Source of the DNA: Bigelowiella natans CCMP2755
Taxonomy: Eukaryota > Cercozoa > Chlorarachniophyceae
DNA length: 27,500 bases
NCBI GenBank assembly: GCA_000320545.1
Contig: ADNK01001165.1
Coordinates: 1-27,500, forward strand
Direction of reading: 5' to 3'
The notes under the pieces were generated by a model that was given only the letters and a program-made list of their open reading frames with translations, was not told the origin of the DNA and searched no databases. Positions 24,995 through 27,500 of the stretch are shown here, piece after piece (the first letter of the stretch is position 1; each line of letters opens with the position of its first letter). A program made the position numbers and the translations under genes.

Positions 24995-25422
24995 CCTCTC
25001 TCTCTCTCTCATACACATACACACGCGCGCGCGCGCGTGCGTGCATACAATGGCAATGGTGATGACGATGGTACAAAATACTGCGGGGATTGAGGCTCGG
25101 GGGTCTACCGACCAGCAGCAACAACTTCTCTCTTTGATGATGCAGACGAAACTGTCAAAGCGCATCGGCATTCTAACATAACTGCACGGACAAAACATCA
25201 TCCTGGATATGTCCGAAGCTTACTCTCATCGGTTAGTAGGGCTGCATCATTATTATAGCCAATTACAGAGAGAAGTCCGTCATCATCATCATCAACAACA
25301 ACAACAGCAATAACAACACAGCTATCATGATTATACGCATCATTACACAGCTGCGCCACTTCCCTCTCTCCGATTTTGAGGAGGGTCTGCGGCAGCTACA
25401 GGACAAATCGTTTCCTGCAATG

Positions 25423-25453
<31 letters not shown>

Positions 25454-26015
25454 AAGAAGAAGAAGAAGTAGTAGTAGCAGTAGTAGTATAAATAGTATAA
25501 ATAGCCGTAGTATAAGTAGTAGTAGTAGAAGAAGTAGTAGCGGTGTTGTGTGTGCAGGGCCTAGCTACGATGGAATGGAAGTCTGAACCCTCTCCTCGTC
25601 GCATTGTTGTTGTTCTTGCTCTTACCCGCTGCTTTCTTCTTTTGCTGCGCTCCTATCTTCCTCTCCCTCCTTGTCCGTACTACCATCATACATATCTACC
25701 GATATGAACGTTAATGACGATGATGCCTAGCGGTGGTGATTGATGGTGATAATGATGATGACGATGGTGATGATGATAGTCCATCATCTTCCCACCGTTA
25801 TCATCATCACCATCGTCATCATCATTATCACCATCAATCTCCACTGCTCGTTAATGTTCAAATCGTCCTCATGTTAGGTGATATGGGGCGATCATGACCT
25901 GGTATGTCCTTACGAGAGCGGAAGTAAGCGGATCTTGGAGCTTGTTCCTAGGATAAAGCTACACACGGTATAAAAGGAGTTAGTGGCTGAAAGCTATGTG
26001 TTACAAATAATGTGT

Positions 26016-26050
<35 letters not shown>

Positions 26051-26325
26051 TGTGTTAGATAGACCGACCGACACCCAAACTTCCTTTGCATAGCTGCTTT
26101 GACTGTTTCTTCCGTTTTTATTGTTACATATATGCGCTCACATGACATATATGCTGTGCGCTGAGGTTTCTACTGCGATGCAAATACAACAAACGACAAC
26201 AACTACTACTACTACGACTACTACGGTCATCACAGGTAAAGGACTCTGGTCACGATGATCTATCTGAAAGCCTTGCGCCTGACGTTTCAAAGACCATAGC
26301 CGATTTTGCCAATAATGGTGGATGA
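22269..26325 (+). CDS. Alpha/beta hydrolase (serine hydrolase), 15 exons
   Basis: Substrate unknown; the fold covers lipases, esterases and epoxide hydrolases. Exons: 22269-22424, 22543-22597, 22875-22915, 23115-23143, 23383-23434, 23524-23576, 23842-23888, 23997-24053, 24299-24339, 24594-24653, 24907-24940, 25146-25231, 25351-25422, 25878-25967, 26236-26325; all phases agree, 320 aa, normal for a single-domain hydrolase. Residues about 6-22 form a hydrophobic N-terminal anchor. Oxyanion-hole region MIHGLGSGW at about 60-68; FDLYGVGFSD; nucleophile elbow GYSMGG with Ser137; LILMAPAG; cap region IPIIGDLLFQAM and HHPGYVRSLLSSLRHFPL; catalytic Asp268 in WGDHDLVCP; catalytic His297 in SGHDD. The triad is complete, so the enzyme should be active. 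A catalytic Ser elbow (not Asp) argues against an epoxide hydrolase. Exon 11 is the weakest call. An upstream start in the same frame is possible. Confidence 0.87.
22612..22660. repeat. (CCCT)n microsatellite
   Basis: Tetranucleotide pyrimidine repeat in hydrolase intron 2. Confidence 0.9.
23953..23988. repeat. (AC)n microsatellite
   Basis: Dinucleotide repeat ending eight bases before the acceptor of hydrolase exon 8, a position normally held by a pyrimidine tract. Confidence 0.95.
24211..24247. repeat. (GT)n microsatellite
   Basis: Dinucleotide repeat in hydrolase intron 8. It could pair with the (AC)n of the neighbouring intron 7 in the transcript. Confidence 0.95.
24961..25044. repeat. 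(CT)n followed by (AC)n and (GC)n tract
   Basis: Compound repeat in hydrolase intron 11: CT to about 25010, then ACAC, then alternating GC, a stretch with Z-DNA-prone alternating purine-pyrimidine sequence. Confidence 0.9.
25423..25545. repeat. (GTA)n and (GAA)n microsatellites
   Basis: Trinucleotide repeats starting exactly at the donor of hydrolase exon 13, so the donor GTAGTA is itself part of the repeat. Confidence 0.9.
25738..25839. repeat. Perfect inverted repeat, 41-bp arms
   Basis: Arms 25738-25778 and 25799-25839 are exact reverse complements, with a 20-nt loop. Pairing continues outside the arms with one mismatch (25737/25840) and then about six more pairs including a wobble. The arms are GAT-rich but irregular, so the match is not simply two opposed microsatellites. 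It lies in hydrolase intron 13 (25423-25877), ending 38 nt before the acceptor. Confidence 0.95.
26015..26047. repeat. (GT)n microsatellite
   Basis: Dinucleotide repeat in the last hydrolase intron. Confidence 0.95.
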
Positions 26326-27048
26326 TGAATGAATGTACGATTATAACTTCGCATCGATCGTTGATAATTACGCGGACAAAATCTGGGTGCGTACAGCCGC
26401 ATGCAATGCAGTTGCGTGATAGTTATTATTATTTTATTATCCGCCGGCTAGCTGGGGTCAAATAACCATAACTAACAGTTGACTTATGATTGGGCAATTA
26501 AATACTGTTGAACTGGCCGGCATGTAATGGTGAAATGGCGCTGCTATGTTTGAAGAACCTGTTACAAACATAAAAGCTATGCATGTTAATGAGTCGGATC
26601 TTGATTACATGGATCAACATAGCTAGATAGTCAATGGCCGATTTATCTATATCTATGCCAGGCAAGCAGCGTACAAGTGGGATGCCGCCTCTCATTTGCG
26701 TACATCATGCACGTCTATTACACAAGCTATAGCTAGAACTTTATGTGCTATAACTAGCAGAATGTGACTCGGAGCCAATTTGAAGCGAGACCACAAATGC
26801 ATGCGATGCATCTGCGCACGTGCATGCACATTTCCACGATCGCTATCTAGCTATACTCCATGTCTAGCGATGTGCACTCATATAGCCTGATATGATGCAG
26901 ACGCGCACATGCATGAACACCGCTAGCTAGACCGTGCAGCTACACGAAGCAGCAAAAAGCACAAACATGTAGTCGAGCATGTCTAGATGTGCTAGCAATG
27001 AGAGCTTAATCGATACAGCTATGCCACTCGTTGGTTATAGCTTTAATT
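26326..27048. other. Spacer between two convergent genes, no gene recognised
   Basis: Holds the 3' flanks of the hydrolase (plus) and the small acidic gene (minus). It is free of microsatellites and rich in GCATGC, CTAGCTA and CATGCATG-type words, and shares short motifs with the spacer at 10700-10780 (see findings). Confidence 0.6.
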
Positions 27049-27488
27049 TCACAAGAGGTCAGCCCCATCATCGTCATCTTTATGTTGCCTGCGCAGCGTT
27101 TCGAGCTCCTTGACGGCTTGGGCCAATTCATAATCACCATCGTCTTCAGGTATTCCCTGTGTGATTGCGTACAAGCGAGAAGAGAAAAACGTATGTGTAA
27201 GGCCGTATCCTGAGACTTACTCAATAATGATTGCTGATCAGAACTCTAATAAGTCATCACGGTCATAGTCATGATCATCAGCTCCCCCCCCCCCCACACA
27301 ACCGATGGTTTCCTGATCTATTATGTCGATGTCATCACCTGCAACTCCCGCATCATCTCTAAATACGCATCCTCTTCCTCGCCTTCCTGTGCCTCCTCAC
27401 TCACAGGTGACTGCCTTTCGCTTTGCATCATCAAGGCTCGGCGCATCTCTGTTTCCGGCTCGAGCCCTTTTTGATCTGCGGAGTACAT
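27049..27488 (-). CDS. Small acidic protein, 85 aa, or 3' part of a larger gene
   Basis: No family recognised. Exons (minus): 27488-27339 and 27156-27049, joined in phase 0 by a donor CAG|GTGATG and an acceptor CACACAG. The in-frame codon at the window edge (27498-27500) is a stop, which supports ATG 27488 as start unless an exon boundary falls between. The protein is highly acidic with helical segments: EEAQEGEEEDAYLEMMRELQ, then DDGDYELAQAVKELETLRRQ and a DDDD tail. The segments LEPETEMRRALMMQSER and DYELAQAVKELE loosely resemble ubiquitin-interacting motifs, but the key Ser is absent or shifted. A possible small exon around 27209-27233 with a GTAAGT donor does not keep phase with exon 2. 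Confidence 0.5.
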
Positions 27489-27500
27489 CGTTCCCAATCA

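Overview
The window is nuclear DNA from an intron-rich eukaryote. Genes are broken into many short exons with GT...AG introns, there are no operons or Shine-Dalgarno signals, and simple-sequence repeats fill many introns. I rebuilt the exons by hand from splice sites, reading-frame phase and protein-family motifs, and every intron junction quoted keeps phase. The gene set (a cyclase with the cycloartenol-type Tyr, UDP-glucose dehydrogenase, a HopJ-like protein) fits a protist or alga, perhaps a stramenopile. That placement is inference and the sequence does not prove it.

Layout, left to right. (1) 224-5118, minus strand: an oxidosqualene cyclase in 16 visible exons. Its 3' end, including the DCTAE catalytic motif, lies beyond the left edge, and the enzyme body is preceded by an unusual hydrophobic N-terminal segment. 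(2) 5119-6366: divergent upstream region, with two possible extra 5' exons of the cyclase. (3) 6367-9889, plus strand: complete UDP-glucose 6-dehydrogenase, 11 exons, 482 aa. (4) 9890-12184: spacer holding a near-identical second copy of UGDH exon 5 with its flanks. (5) 12185-17279, plus strand: a complete predicted type I membrane protein, 16 exons, 834 aa, with signal peptide, large ectodomain, Gly/Ser stalk, one membrane span and a cytoplasmic WW domain. (6) 18471-19133, plus strand: an intronless orphan ORF of 220 aa. (7) 20498-21859, minus strand: a three-exon HopJ-like protein with a hydrophobic N-terminus. (8) 22269-26325, plus strand: a complete alpha/beta hydrolase, 15 exons, 320 aa, divergent from gene 7. 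(9) 27049-27488, minus strand: a small acidic protein or the 3' part of a larger gene.

The genes do not form an evident pathway. The cyclase makes the first cyclic sterol. UGDH makes UDP-glucuronate for cell-wall or matrix polysaccharides. The membrane protein could link the extracellular matrix to cytoplasmic proline-rich partners, and the hydrolase is of unknown substrate. No CRISPR, rRNA, tRNA, intact transposon or viral element was seen. The best second-look items are the membrane extension of the cyclase, the duplicated UGDH exon, a 41-bp perfect inverted repeat inside a hydrolase intron, and the WW-tailed membrane protein.
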